In this document: positions 26,238 through 34,299 of the stretch, in pieces | Numbering within the stretch: position 1 is the stretch's first letter | Layout: each line of letters begins with the position of its first letter | Origin: Alistipes megaguti | GTDB taxonomy: Bacteria > Bacteroidota > Bacteroidia > Bacteroidales > Rikenellaceae | NCBI RefSeq assembly: GCF_900604385.1 | Contig: NZ_LR027382.1 | Location: forward strand, 930,001-994,000 | Length of the DNA stretch: 64,000 bases | Direction: 5' to 3' | Program-made: the position numbers and the translations under genes | Notes under the pieces: generated by a model | What the model saw: only the letters and a program-made list of their open reading frames with translations | Told to the model about the DNA's origin: nothing | Database searches by the model: none

Positions 26238-26335
26238 CCGGCCGGAAGACCCGATCGCCCGGACGTCGGTGGCGGCACGAAAAGCCCCGGCGGCCGATGA
26301 TACCTCGTGTTGTATTCAAAACTTTCCCGATAGTT

Positions 26336-27028
26336 ATGTTTCTTGAAAATGCCAGCCGAAAGGGCTGGATCGAAGTTGTCTGCGGTTCGATGTTCTCCGG
26401 AAAGACCGAAGAGCTGATCCGCCGGCTCAAACGGGCCCAGTTCGCCCACCAGCGCGTCGAGATCTTCAAACCCCGCATCGACGTCCGCTACTCCGAGGAA
26501 GAGGTCGTCTCGCACGACGCCAACGCCATTCGGTCGACCCCCGTCGAGTCACCGCAGAATATCCTGCTGATGACCTCCGACGTCGATGTGGTCGGTATCG
26601 ACGAGGCGCAGTTCTTCGACGAGAGCATCGTCGACGTCTGCCGGCAGCTGGCCGACAGCGGGGTGCGTGTCATCGTCGCCGGGCTCGACATGGACTACAC
26701 CGGCAAACCCTTCGGGCCGATGCCCGCCCTGATGGCCACGGCCGAATACGTCACGAAGGTCCACGCCATCTGCGTCCGCTGCGGCAATCTGGCCCATCAC
26801 TCCCACCGCCTCACCAGCGACGACAAGCAGGTGATGCTCGGGGCACAGGACAGTTACGAGCCCATCTGCCGCCACTGCTTGCCAGGCCGAGTTGGCCAAG
26901 GAGCAGGAAAAGGAGTAAAAACAGACGCTCGCCGACACGGACGCTCGAAAAGCAGCGTCACACGCCCGCTGCATCGGAAGGAATGGGGTTGCCGGAGAGA
27001 CTGGGAAAAAGCGGCGAAGTTCTCCTGA
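26336..27028 (+). CDS. tdk: Thymidine kinase with a frameshifted C-terminal tail
   Basis: Type II thymidine kinase of the pyrimidine salvage pathway. Walker A GSMFSGKTEEL (about 19-29), Walker B-like VVGIDEAQFFDE (about 87-98), the lasso-loop region AICVRCG with CRHC supplying the zinc cysteines, and the usual GPMPALMATAEYV. Relatives end a few residues after the last CxxC. Here the next 36 bases would encode QAELAKEQEKE and then a stop at 26916-26918 in the neighbouring frame. A single extra base near 26879-26884 appears to shift reading, replacing this by about 45 unrelated basic residues ending at 27028. All catalytic parts precede the shift, so activity is probably kept. ATG 26336 (MFLENASRKGWIEV) is used as start. 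Confidence 0.9.
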   Translation: MFLENASRKGWIEVVCGSMFSGKTEELIRRLKRAQFAHQRVEIFKPRIDVRYSEEEVVSHDANAIRSTPVESPQNILLMTSDVDVVGIDEAQFFDESIVDVCRQLADSGVRVIVAGLDMDYTGKPFGPMPALMATAEYVTKVHAICVRCGNLAHHSHRLTSDDKQVMLGAQDSYEPICRHCLPGRVGQGAGKGVKTDARRHGRSKSSVTRPLHRKEWGCRRDWEKAAKFS

Positions 27029-27043
27029 AAAGCCGTTTCAAAG

Positions 27044-27080
27044 AAAACCCGGCCGTCCATACGACGGCCGGGTTTTCTTT
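27044..27080 (+). terminator. Bidirectional terminator between tdk and sulfatase genes
   Basis: A 14-bp perfect stem (AAAACCCGGCCGTC and complement, loop CATAC) with T-run on the plus strand and A-run on the left, between convergent genes. Confidence 0.85.
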
Positions 27081-27131
27081 CTGCCCAATCCGAAGAGGGA
27101 CCCGCTTGAGTGAAGACGTGTCCGGATCCGG

Positions 27132-28676
27132 TTACCGAACAGTCGGCTTCACCGCCTCGCGCACCTCCGCAAGGCGCGCCGACAGATCGGCCACCACCTC
27201 CGGATGTTCGGCCGCCACGTTGTGCTGCTCGCGCGGGTCCTCGCGCAGATCATAGAGCTGCGGCTCGGGCGAGTTGCCCAGTTCGGTCCGGGTCCAGAAC
27301 TCCAGCGCCGGACCGTCGCTCGGCTCAAGGTATTTCCACGGTCCCGAAATAAGAGCCAGCGTATTGTTCAGATTCTGCTCGACGATGAACTCCCGGTCGG
27401 TCTGCGTCTCGCCGAGAAGCACCGGCAGGCAATCGCGGCTGTCGGGGGCGGCCGCGGCGGGAAGTTCGGCACCGGTCAGGGCCGCCAGCGAGCGGTAGAC
27501 GTCGATCTGCGAAAAAAGCGCAGGCTGTTCGCCCGGCTGCACGCGGGAGGGCCACCGCACGATGAACGGCACACGCGTCCCGGCCTCGTAGAGGCTGTAC
27601 TTCCCGCCCCGGTAGATGCCCATCGGGGTGTGGCCGTTCAACAGTTCGCGGGCCTGGTCCTGATAGCCGTCGTCGATCACCGCACCGTTGTCCGACGTGA
27701 AGATGAAGAGCGTATTGTCGGCCAGTCCCAGGCTGTCGAGCGTGCGCATCACCTCACCGATCGTCCAGTCAAGCTGCAGGATCACGTCACCCCGAGTGCC
27801 AAGACCGCTCTTGCCCGCAAAACGCGGATGAGGAACCCGCGGCACGTGGACATCCTGCGTCCCCATATAGAGGAAGAAGGGTTCGTTGCGGTGGCGGGCG
27901 ATGAAGCGCGTGGCCTTCGCGGTGATCGTGTCGGCGATATTCTCGTCGACCCACAGCGCCGACCGGCCGCCCGTCATCCAGCCGATACGCGGGATGCCGT
28001 TGATGATCGTATTGTTATGTCCCTGGCTCGGACGCAGCTTCACCAGTTCGGGATTCTCCGCGCCCGTGGGCCAGTCGCCCACCTTGTGGTCGTAGCTCAC
28101 CGTGATGGGGTCCTGCGGGTCGAGCCCCACGACGTGGCCGTTCTCGACAAAGACACACGGCACGCGGTCGACCGTCGCCGGAATCAGGAACTCGTAGTCG
28201 AAACCGATGTCGCGGGCCCCCGGACGGATCTCCGTATTGAAGTCCGTTCCGCCGGCCGGGCCCAGTCCCAGATGCCACTTCCCGACGGCTGCCGTCGCGT
28301 AACCCGCATCGTGCAGGGCGTCGGCCAGCGTATAGCACGCCGTGTCGATGATCAGTTCGGAGTTGCCCGGAGCGATACCCGTATTCTGCTGCCGCCACGG
28401 GTACATGCCCGTCAGCAGTCCGAAGCGCGACGGCGTACTCGTCGCCGAAGTGGCGTAGGCATTCGTAAAGCGCTGGCCCTGGGCCGCCAGGCGGTCGATG
28501 TTCGGCGTCGAGATCTTCGTGGCGCCGTAGCAACTCAGATCACCGATGCCCAGGTCGTCGGCATAGATGAAGATCACGTTCGGAAGGCGCGGCGAAGAGG
28601 TCGTCGTCTCTCCGCAGCCCGAAAGAAGGGCAGCTGCCGGTACGGCAGCCAACAGGCAGTAGGGGTTGGTTTTCAT
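27132..28676 (-). CDS. Lipoprotein sulfatase, Ser-type
   Basis: 514-aa type I sulfatase. N-terminal lipoprotein signal with lipobox LLSGC (MKTNPYCLLAAVPAAALLSGC). Metal-binding Asp pair in VIFIYADDLGIGDL, the sulfatase signature SATSTPSRFGLLTGMYPWR in which the residue to become formylglycine is Ser, then AVGKWHLG, and the second metal site TSDNGAVID. Ser-type sulfatases need an anaerobic maturase (anSME), which is not in the window. Likely periplasmic, removing sulfate from host glycans or algal polysaccharides; specificity is unknown. Upstream in-frame Met codons (28682, 28700) are possible, but 28676 gives the cleanest signal peptide. Confidence 0.9.
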   Translation of the reverse strand: MKTNPYCLLAAVPAAALLSGCGETTTSSPRLPNVIFIYADDLGIGDLSCYGATKISTPNIDRLAAQGQRFTNAYATSATSTPSRFGLLTGMYPWRQQNTGIAPGNSELIIDTACYTLADALHDAGYATAAVGKWHLGLGPAGGTDFNTEIRPGARDIGFDYEFLIPATVDRVPCVFVENGHVVGLDPQDPITVSYDHKVGDWPTGAENPELVKLRPSQGHNNTIINGIPRIGWMTGGRSALWVDENIADTITAKATRFIARHRNEPFFLYMGTQDVHVPRVPHPRFAGKSGLGTRGDVILQLDWTIGEVMRTLDSLGLADNTLFIFTSDNGAVIDDGYQDQARELLNGHTPMGIYRGGKYSLYEAGTRVPFIVRWPSRVQPGEQPALFSQIDVYRSLAALTGAELPAAAAPDSRDCLPVLLGETQTDREFIVEQNLNNTLALISGPWKYLEPSDGPALEFWTRTELGNSPEPQLYDLREDPREQHNVAAEHPEVVADLSARLAEVREAVKPTVR

Positions 28677-28840
28677 AGTCATCAATATCGAGTTTTTCAT
28701 GCGATTCTCATACGGCCGGCAAGCTAACGGACAACCCGGACAACCCGGCAAACGGACCTCTGCGCCGGACAAGCGGGAAAACGCCGGCAAACAGCCGCGG
28801 CAACCACTTCACGCCCCCGCAGGAGCCTCCTCCGGCTCCT

Positions 28841-29521
28841 TCATCGGGCCGCCCGAAGCGCGTCAATGAAGACCGGCCACAGCGACCACAGATTCTCGGT
28901 CTGCAGCCACAGCTCCCGGGCCTGGGCCGCCGCCGTGGGGTGTTCACTCTCGATGTCGCGCAGGTAGGCCTCGTCGGCCGGGTGCTCCGCAGCCGTAAAC
29001 TCCTCGAACCACGGTGCAAAGTGGCTTCGGAACCGCTTCAGCTCCCCTTCAGGCAACTTCCCGTCGCGGCGGTAGCCCGACCACAGCAACAGCAGCTCCC
29101 GCGCCGGAGATTTGTCCGAGAGGTCGTTGATCACCTCGTCGAAAAGTTCGTCCTCGCCCATGGCCAGGTAGTCGAAGGCCAGCAGCTGGCTCCCCTCGAG
29201 GTGATCCTCCGGATCGAGATCGAGCAGCATCTCCAGCAGCGCCGCCGACATCTCGAAATCGTTGATCAGAAAGTGGTCGATGGCCGAAGCATGGATCAAC
29301 TCCAGCGCCGCACGCGAATTGCGGTGGTTCCACTCGAGATTCACCTCCTCGTCCTCGGGAATCAACTCCGCCAGGCGTTGAAACGCCCGGAAGCGGGCAT
29401 TGCAGGCCCCTTCGACATCCCCTTCACGCTGCATCCGCCGCGTGTGGGCCAACACCTTCTCAAAATCATAGGGGCCCTCGCCGATCACTTCGAAGGTCTG
29501 ATCCGGCGTAGGCTCAAGCAT
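28841..29521 (-). CDS. Helical TPR-like protein, unknown function
   Basis: 226-aa acidic protein predicted to be almost all helical. It has paired-helix character typical of tetratricopeptide-like solenoids (for example ARFRAFQRLAELIPEDEEVNLEW and FEMSAALLEMLLDLDPEDHLEGSQLLAF). No signal peptide or membrane segment is seen, so it is likely cytoplasmic. I do not recognise a named family. Its ATG at 29521 overlaps the cstA stop by eight bases (an ATG at 29533 would overlap by 20), so it is translated from the cstA transcript and may work with it. Confidence 0.65.
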   Translation of the reverse strand: MLEPTPDQTFEVIGEGPYDFEKVLAHTRRMQREGDVEGACNARFRAFQRLAELIPEDEEVNLEWNHRNSRAALELIHASAIDHFLINDFEMSAALLEMLLDLDPEDHLEGSQLLAFDYLAMGEDELFDEVINDLSDKSPARELLLLWSGYRRDGKLPEGELKRFRSHFAPWFEEFTAAEHPADEAYLRDIESEHPTAAAQARELWLQTENLWSLWPVFIDALRAAR

Positions 29522-30944
29522 CGCCTTTTGCATAGTCGCGTCGCAATTTGAAAATCATCAACAAAAGAACTCCCAACGTCACCACGCCTCCCAGCACATA
29601 GGCCCAAAGCCGGTTCTCCAGTCCGAAGAACTGCTCCGAAACAAACAGGAACGATGCGCAGACATAGGTCATGAAGAGCGCCGGGAGCAGCGCCACCCAC
29701 ACATTCCAGCGATGCCGCATCAGGTAGACGGCAATCGACCACAACACCAGCGTCGCCAGCGTCTGGTTCGTCCACGCGAAATAGCGCCAGACCACATCGA
29801 AATTGACCGTCGTGATCCAATACCCCACCACAAAGAGCGGAATGCAGATATAGAAGCGTTTCAGATAGCTGCGCTGCTCGAGGTGCAGCATGTCGGCAAT
29901 GATCAGACGCGCCGAACGGAAAGCCGTATCTCCCGAGGTGATCGGAGCCGCCACCACGCCCAACAGCGCCAGGATACCACCCACAATGCCCAGCAGACCG
30001 TTCGAAACCGTATTCACGGCCCACGCGGCACTGCCGTTGTGAGCCCCCAGCGCCTCGGAAAGCTCTCCGGCGCCTCCGAAGAAGGCCATGGCCGCTGCGG
30101 CCCAGATCAGGGCGATGATCGACTCGGAGATCATCGCTCCGTAGAAGACCGACCGGCACTCCCGTTCGTTGCCCACACAGCGCGCCATCAGCGGCGACTG
30201 CGTGGCATGGAAGCCCGAAATGGCTCCGCAGGCTATCGTGATGCAGAGCGTCGGGAAGATCGGCAGACTCTTCGGATCGAGCTGGAAGTTATGCAGCGTC
30301 GTCAGTTCGGGAATGTGCCATCCGCCGACGATCAGCGCCCCGACCAGCCCCACGACCATGACGATGAGCGCCACGCCGAAGATCGGGTAGATCTTGCCGA
30401 TGATCTTGTCGATCGGCAACAGCGTCGCCACGAAATAGTAGGCCAGGATGATCCACACCCACACCGGCACCGAAACCGACGGTGTAAGGCTGTTGAGCAG
30501 CTGTGCCGGACTCAGCACGAAAACCGCACCGACCAAAACCAGCAGTAGCACCGAAAACAGACGCATGAACTGGCGCATGCCGCCTCCCAGGTAGCGGCCG
30601 ACCACTTCGGGAATGCTCAATCCGTCGTTGCGCACGAGCATCACGCCCGAGACGAAATCGTGCATCGCACCCATGAAGATCCCGCCCAGCGTAATCCAGA
30701 TAAAGGCCACCGGACCGAAGCAGGCGCCGAGAATGGCTCCGAAAATGGGGCCCGTACCGGCGATGTTGAGCAGCTGAATCAGAAAGGTCCGCCAGCGCGG
30801 CAGCGGAACATAATCCACCCCGTCATAAAGGCGATGGCAGGGCGTTTCGGCCTTCGGGTCGATTTTTACCAGACGCTCCAGGTAGCGTCCATACGTAAAA
30901 TAGGCTCCGACAAGGAGCGCCAGACAGATCAGAAAGGTTATCAT
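29514..30944 (-). CDS. cstA: CstA-family carbon starvation / pyruvate permease
   Basis: 476-aa polytopic inner-membrane protein, about 13 hydrophobic segments. CstA and BtsT of E. coli take up peptides and pyruvate during carbon limitation. The conserved N-terminal block is present: RYLERLVKIDPKAETPCHRLYDGVDYVPL, then FLIQLLNIAGTGPIFGAILGACFGP and MHDFVSGVMLVRNDGLSIPEVVG. At about 480 aa it is the short, Bacteroidetes form (E. coli CstA is about 700). ATG 30944 is the start; the 49 codons open upstream cross the promoter. First gene of a two-gene operon with the TPR-like gene. Confidence 0.9.
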   Translation of the reverse strand: MITFLICLALLVGAYFTYGRYLERLVKIDPKAETPCHRLYDGVDYVPLPRWRTFLIQLLNIAGTGPIFGAILGACFGPVAFIWITLGGIFMGAMHDFVSGVMLVRNDGLSIPEVVGRYLGGGMRQFMRLFSVLLLVLVGAVFVLSPAQLLNSLTPSVSVPVWVWIILAYYFVATLLPIDKIIGKIYPIFGVALIVMVVGLVGALIVGGWHIPELTTLHNFQLDPKSLPIFPTLCITIACGAISGFHATQSPLMARCVGNERECRSVFYGAMISESIIALIWAAAAMAFFGGAGELSEALGAHNGSAAWAVNTVSNGLLGIVGGILALLGVVAAPITSGDTAFRSARLIIADMLHLEQRSYLKRFYICIPLFVVGYWITTVNFDVVWRYFAWTNQTLATLVLWSIAVYLMRHRWNVWVALLPALFMTYVCASFLFVSEQFFGLENRLWAYVLGGVVTLGVLLLMIFKLRRDYAKGDA

Positions 30945-30970
30945 AACACGACGGGGCGTCAGTTTTTCTG

Positions 30971-31004
30971 CGAAGATAACAAGAAATGAGAATTTTTTTG
31001 CAAA
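30971..31004 (-). promoter_or_regulatory. Likely promoter of cstA
   Basis: Minus strand: TTTG (31001-31004), 22-base spacer, TATCTTCG (30971-30978), one mismatch to TAnnTTTG. The leader would be about 20 bases. Confidence 0.5.
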
Positions 31005-31125
31005 ATTGTTGCAGGAAAAAAAATTTTTGCAGATATTTGCAGTCCCAAAGCGAACCGAACGGCTGCAGACCGGCGCTGCGAAGTGAGTCAAGGGGGGGGG
31101 TAGGGAAAGGAAATTTACCCCAAAG

Positions 31126-31197
31126 GCCGAATTAGCTCAGCGGTAGAGCACTTCACTCGTAATGAAGGGGTCCCGAGTTCAAATCTCGGATTCGGCT
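31126..31197 (+). tRNA. tRNA-Thr (anticodon CGT)
   Basis: The acceptor stem GCCGAAT pairs with ATTCGGC, the D arm is GCTC-AGCGGTA-GAGC, the anticodon stem CTTCA/TGAAG encloses CTCGTAA (anticodon CGT), and the T arm is CCGAG-TTCAAAT-CTCGG. CCA is not encoded. An integrase gene begins 155 bases downstream, so the 3' half is the likely attachment site of an island. Confidence 0.95.
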
Positions 31198-31207
31198 CTC
31201 AAAATCA

Positions 31208-31238
31208 AGAGGTTACGATTTAAGTAGCCTCTTTTTTT
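31208..31238 (+). terminator. Terminator of the tRNA-Thr gene
   Basis: A 9-bp stem AGAGGTTAC with GTAGCCTCT (one G-T pair) and a seven-T run, starting 11 bases after the tRNA. Confidence 0.8.
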
Positions 31239-31287
31239 GTGCCGTTTCGGGAGTGAAAAAGGGGCAAAAAAGGGCTTCCGAGCGCAA

Positions 31288-31311
31288 ATGTTACACATAA
31301 TGTTACACATA
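31288..31311 (+). repeat. Two tandem 12-bp repeats upstream of the integrase
   Basis: ATGTTACACATA occurs twice head to tail. It sits between tRNA-Thr and the integrase, where arm-type integrase or excisionase sites are commonly found; that role is inference. Confidence 0.6.
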
Positions 31312-31352
31312 AAATTCAGACGCCCCGTGTTGTTTGCCTAATACGCAAACAC

Positions 31353-32094
31353 ATGAAAATCAAAACAATCTGCCGAAGCGAGATCATTTACAAAAACGGC
31401 AAATCCCCTTTGGCGATCCGCTTCACCCACCAACGAGCCCACAAACTCGTCTCGCTCGGCATCTCCGTAGAGCCGCACTACTGGGACAAAGAGGCCGAAA
31501 TGCTGACAGCGGATTGTCCCGATCGTGCCGCTCTGCAAAGCAAGATCGACGGCACATTAACAGGATTTCAGAAGAAGATCAAAAGGCTGGAGGCGTTGGA
31601 TATTCCCGTAAACTTCGATACGCTGTTCGAGGTAAAAACCGCCCGTATCGCAGGAATCACCATCGAACAAGGATTCAACGAAGAGATCGAACGGTTGGAA
31701 TCGCTCGGCAAGATTCATTCGGCGACCAAGCACCGATATGCCCTGCAAGTGTTGGAAGGCTACAAACCGACCAGCATGGCCATGGAAGCCATCGACCTCG
31801 ACTATCTGAAAGGGTTGGAACTATACCTGCGGAAACGCGGCAACAAGGACAACAGCATCGCCACACGGTTCGCCATTTTCAAGGCCATCTACAACAAGGC
31901 GGTCAAAGAGGGGCGGATCGAGACCAAACAAAATCCGTTCAGCCTTTACCAAGTGGGCAGTTTGTGGGCCAAGACCCGCAAACGAGCCATCGACAAAGAG
32001 GACATTCAACGGTTGATTGATCTCGAAATTACAGAGGGACATACGACGGAGTACCGACAACTTGCCAAGGATTTATTCCTATTCTCCTACTTTA
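31353..32094 (+). pseudogene. tRNA-linked tyrosine integrase truncated by an IS
   Basis: About 247 codons of a Bacteroidetes tyrosine recombinase. An N-terminal arm-binding domain (starts MKIKTICRSEIIYKNGKSPL, with VSLGISVEPHYWDKEAEML) and a SAM-like core-binding domain (about 110-205) are present. The catalytic domain stops right after DLFLFSYF, where the first catalytic Arg would soon follow. From 32095 on the sequence is IS DNA. Without Arg/His/Tyr it cannot recombine. The lost half is not found after the IS cluster, so DNA was deleted. Confidence 0.85.
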
Positions 32095-32180
32095 GGGACT
32101 GTCGTAAAAAGAATAAAACTTTATAACGAATTGATTGCCAATGTAATATAAAATTTGTATCTTAGCTAAAGATAAAAAGA

Positions 32181-32220
32181 ATACCTCCAATTGCCCTAGA
32201 AAAGCCAAATTTGGAGGTAT
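32181..32220 (+). other. Hairpin in the leader of the truncated transposase gene
   Basis: ATACCTCCAA (32181-32190) pairs perfectly with TTGGAGGTAT (32211-32220) across a 20-base loop, ending 17 bases before the transposase ATG. Some ISs limit transposase expression with such structures; here it is inference. Confidence 0.5.
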
Positions 32221-32237
32221 CGCAAAAATTAATCTGC

Positions 32238-32739
32238 ATGGCTAAGGTACAAAATTTCTCTGAAATATCACCCGATCTTCCTTTCACGGAGTTCGATTTT
32301 TATGAATTGTATAGGCGGACGTTCGCGACTAGCGAGCTGGGAAAAATCAGGAAGAGGCTGCCGCTTGGTGAGATGGCAGAGAACTTTGGACTGATAAGCA
32401 AGAGCATGAGAGCGAAGAAAGGACGAAAAACATACTTCACCCCGGAGGGCAAGGTTGCGCTGATGTTCCTGAAGATGTACACAGGTCTGAGCAGCCCGAG
32501 GTTGATGGAGCATCTTAACGGCAACGTCCACTATCAGCTCTTCTGCGATTTGAGAATAGACCCGATGCATCCTCTGACGAACTACAAACTTCTGGACGAC
32601 GTGTTTTCGGAACTGGCCCGCGGGCTGAAGATCCAACAGCAGCAGGAGATACTGGCAAGAGCCTGGAAACCGTACATGAAGGACCTGGACACGATGTATA
32701 CGGATGCGACCTGCTACGAGAGCGAGATGCGCTATCCTA
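32238..32739 (+). pseudogene. IS transposase, 5' fragment (IS1182/IS5-like)
   Basis: N-terminal 167 codons of a DDE transposase, starting MAKVQNFSEISPDLPFTEFD. The DUF772-like block VALMFLKMYTGLSSPRLMEHLNGNVHYQLFCDL is present, and the chain runs to YTDATCYESEMRYP, at the first catalytic Asp region. It is then interrupted by the 60-bp inverted repeat at 32740. The 5' end of this IS is probably at 32095 (GGGACTGTCG), exactly where the integrase stops. The 3' part of the transposase is absent from the window. Family placement is tentative. Confidence 0.75.
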
Positions 32740-32799
32740 GGGACAGTCGTTTAATTCCGTCATTATGAGTCAATCGGCAGACTGTCCCGGTAATTTTTC
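32740..32799 (+). repeat. 60-bp inverted repeat, left copy
   Basis: Perfect inverted copy of 34236-34295. It begins GGGACAGTC and contains GACTGTCCC at its bases 41-49, so each copy is itself a 49-bp palindrome-ended module plus an 11-base tail. The flank immediately outside is TA on both sides. Confidence 0.9.
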
Positions 32800-32801
32800 G
32801 A

Positions 32802-34201
32802 GAGCGTAAATTAAAGTGTGTCAAGTAAGGTAAAAAATAATAACTTTAGACACACTTTTTTATTATGAGCGAAAGATTTGATTACGAACAGTTCAAGGCG
32901 AACGCCATAGAACAATTGAAGGCGGGAGTACCACTATCCGGCAAGGACGGAGTATTGGCACCGCTGTTGGAGAATCTGCTTAACAGCGCGCTGGAAGGAG
33001 AGATGGACAGCCATCTGGAAGGAGTAGAACGGGAGTACGGGAATCGGCGCAACGGGCACATGAGCAAGCAGGTCCAGACCTCGATGGGCGAAATAACGAT
33101 CAACACGCCGCGGGACAGGGACGGGACATTCGACCCGCAGGTTGTCCGGAAGAGGGAGAAGATACTGGCGGACTCATTGGCGGACAGGATAATAGGGCTG
33201 TATGCCATCGGGAACAGCACGAGGGAGATAAGCGACATACTGGAGGAGCAGTTCGGGAACAGGATATCGGCGGAGACGATCAGCAGCATCACGGACAGGG
33301 TGCTGCCGGAGATCCAGGCATGGAAGAGCCGGGCGCTGGAAAGCGTCTATCCCATAGTATGGCTTGATGCGGTGCATTATAAGGTGATGGACGAGAAGAA
33401 CCGTCCTGTGACCAGAGCCATATATAATGTTCTGGCACTCAATTCGGAAGGCCGCAAGGAATTGCTCGGGATGTACATATCCAAGAGCGAGGGTGCGAAC
33501 TTCTGGCTGGGTGTCCTGACCGACCTCCAGAGCAGAGGAGTCCGGGACATCCTCATAGCGTGCGTTGACGGGCTGAAGGGTTTCCCGGATGCGATAGCGA
33601 GCGTCTTTCCCGAGACCACGGTGCAGTTGTGTATAGTCCACCAGATACGCAACTCGATAAAGTATGTGGCCAGCAAGCGGCAGAAGGAGTTCATGAAGGA
33701 TCTGAAGCAGGTCTACCAGGCGGTGAACAAGGATGCGGCGGAACAGGCTCTGGATGAGCTGGAACTGAAGTGGGGCGAGGACTATCCGATAGTCATCAAG
33801 AGCTGGCGTGACAACTGGGAAAGGCTCAGCGCGTACTTCCAATACTCCGAACACATACGGCGCATAATATACACCACCAACACCGTGGAGGGCTACCACC
33901 GCCAGTTGCGTAAGGTCACCAAGAACAAGGGGGTCTTTCCGAACGACACAGCCCTCGAAAAACTTGTGTCTATGGCATTTACAAGAATCAGACGCAAGTG
34001 GACGCAGCCTGTCCAGAACTGGGGTCAGACTGCCCAGCAACTGGCCATCCTGTTCCCGGACAGGTTCAGGATACTGTCCTGAAAAAACACTATTATTTGG
34101 AGTTCTTTGATAGGTTTGATAAATTAGCGGTTGGAGTAGGCGGCCATGGCCGCCTACTCCGACACAACAAAACTAAACTTGACACAGTTCAGTTTACACT
34201 C
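32802..34201 (+). mobile_element. IS256-family insertion sequence, intact
   Basis: About 1.4 kb bounded by 25-bp imperfect terminal inverted repeats (left 32802-32826, right 34177-34201; 21 of 25 positions match, both ending in TGTGTCAAGT inward). One full-length transposase gene lies inside. It is nested between the two copies of the 60-bp repeat. I see no matching 8-9 bp target duplication at these ends. Confidence 0.8.
32865..34082 (+). CDS. IS256-family transposase
   Basis: 405-aa mutator-type DDE transposase. Starts MSERFDYEQFKANAIEQLKAG, then the characteristic GYRNG-like segment YGNRRNGHMSKQVQTSMGEI. The first Asp is in VWLDAVHYKV, the second in ACVDGLKGFPDAI, and the Glu in TTNTVEGYHRQLRK. 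The C/H block LCIVHQIRNS is typical. All catalytic residues are present and the frame is undamaged, so the IS may be active. Confidence 0.93.
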   Translation: MSERFDYEQFKANAIEQLKAGVPLSGKDGVLAPLLENLLNSALEGEMDSHLEGVEREYGNRRNGHMSKQVQTSMGEITINTPRDRDGTFDPQVVRKREKILADSLADRIIGLYAIGNSTREISDILEEQFGNRISAETISSITDRVLPEIQAWKSRALESVYPIVWLDAVHYKVMDEKNRPVTRAIYNVLALNSEGRKELLGMYISKSEGANFWLGVLTDLQSRGVRDILIACVDGLKGFPDAIASVFPETTVQLCIVHQIRNSIKYVASKRQKEFMKDLKQVYQAVNKDAAEQALDELELKWGEDYPIVIKSWRDNWERLSAYFQYSEHIRRIIYTTNTVEGYHRQLRKVTKNKGVFPNDTALEKLVSMAFTRIRRKWTQPVQNWGQTAQQLAILFPDRFRILS

Positions 34202-34235
34202 CCGAGCCGAAAATATAAAAAGATGAGTTCGATCG

Positions 34236-34295
34236 GAAAAATTACCGGGACAGTCTGCCGATTGACTCATAATGACGGAATTAAACGACTGTCCC
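34236..34295 (-). repeat. 60-bp inverted repeat, right copy
   Basis: Exact reverse complement of 32740-32799. It ends at GTCCC followed by TA. Its outer end resembles the left end of the truncated IS at 32095 (GGGACtGTCG against GGGACaGTCG), so it may be the right end of that IS. Confidence 0.9.
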
Positions 34296-34299
34296 TAAA

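Noticed and set aside
26297..26335. Earlier thymidine kinase start at ATG 26297
   Set aside because: The 13 extra residues do not resemble the family N-terminus; MFLENASRKGWIEV from 26336 does.
31288..31311. Target duplication of an IS
   Set aside because: The two 12-mers are adjacent with nothing between them, so they cannot be the flanks of an inserted element.
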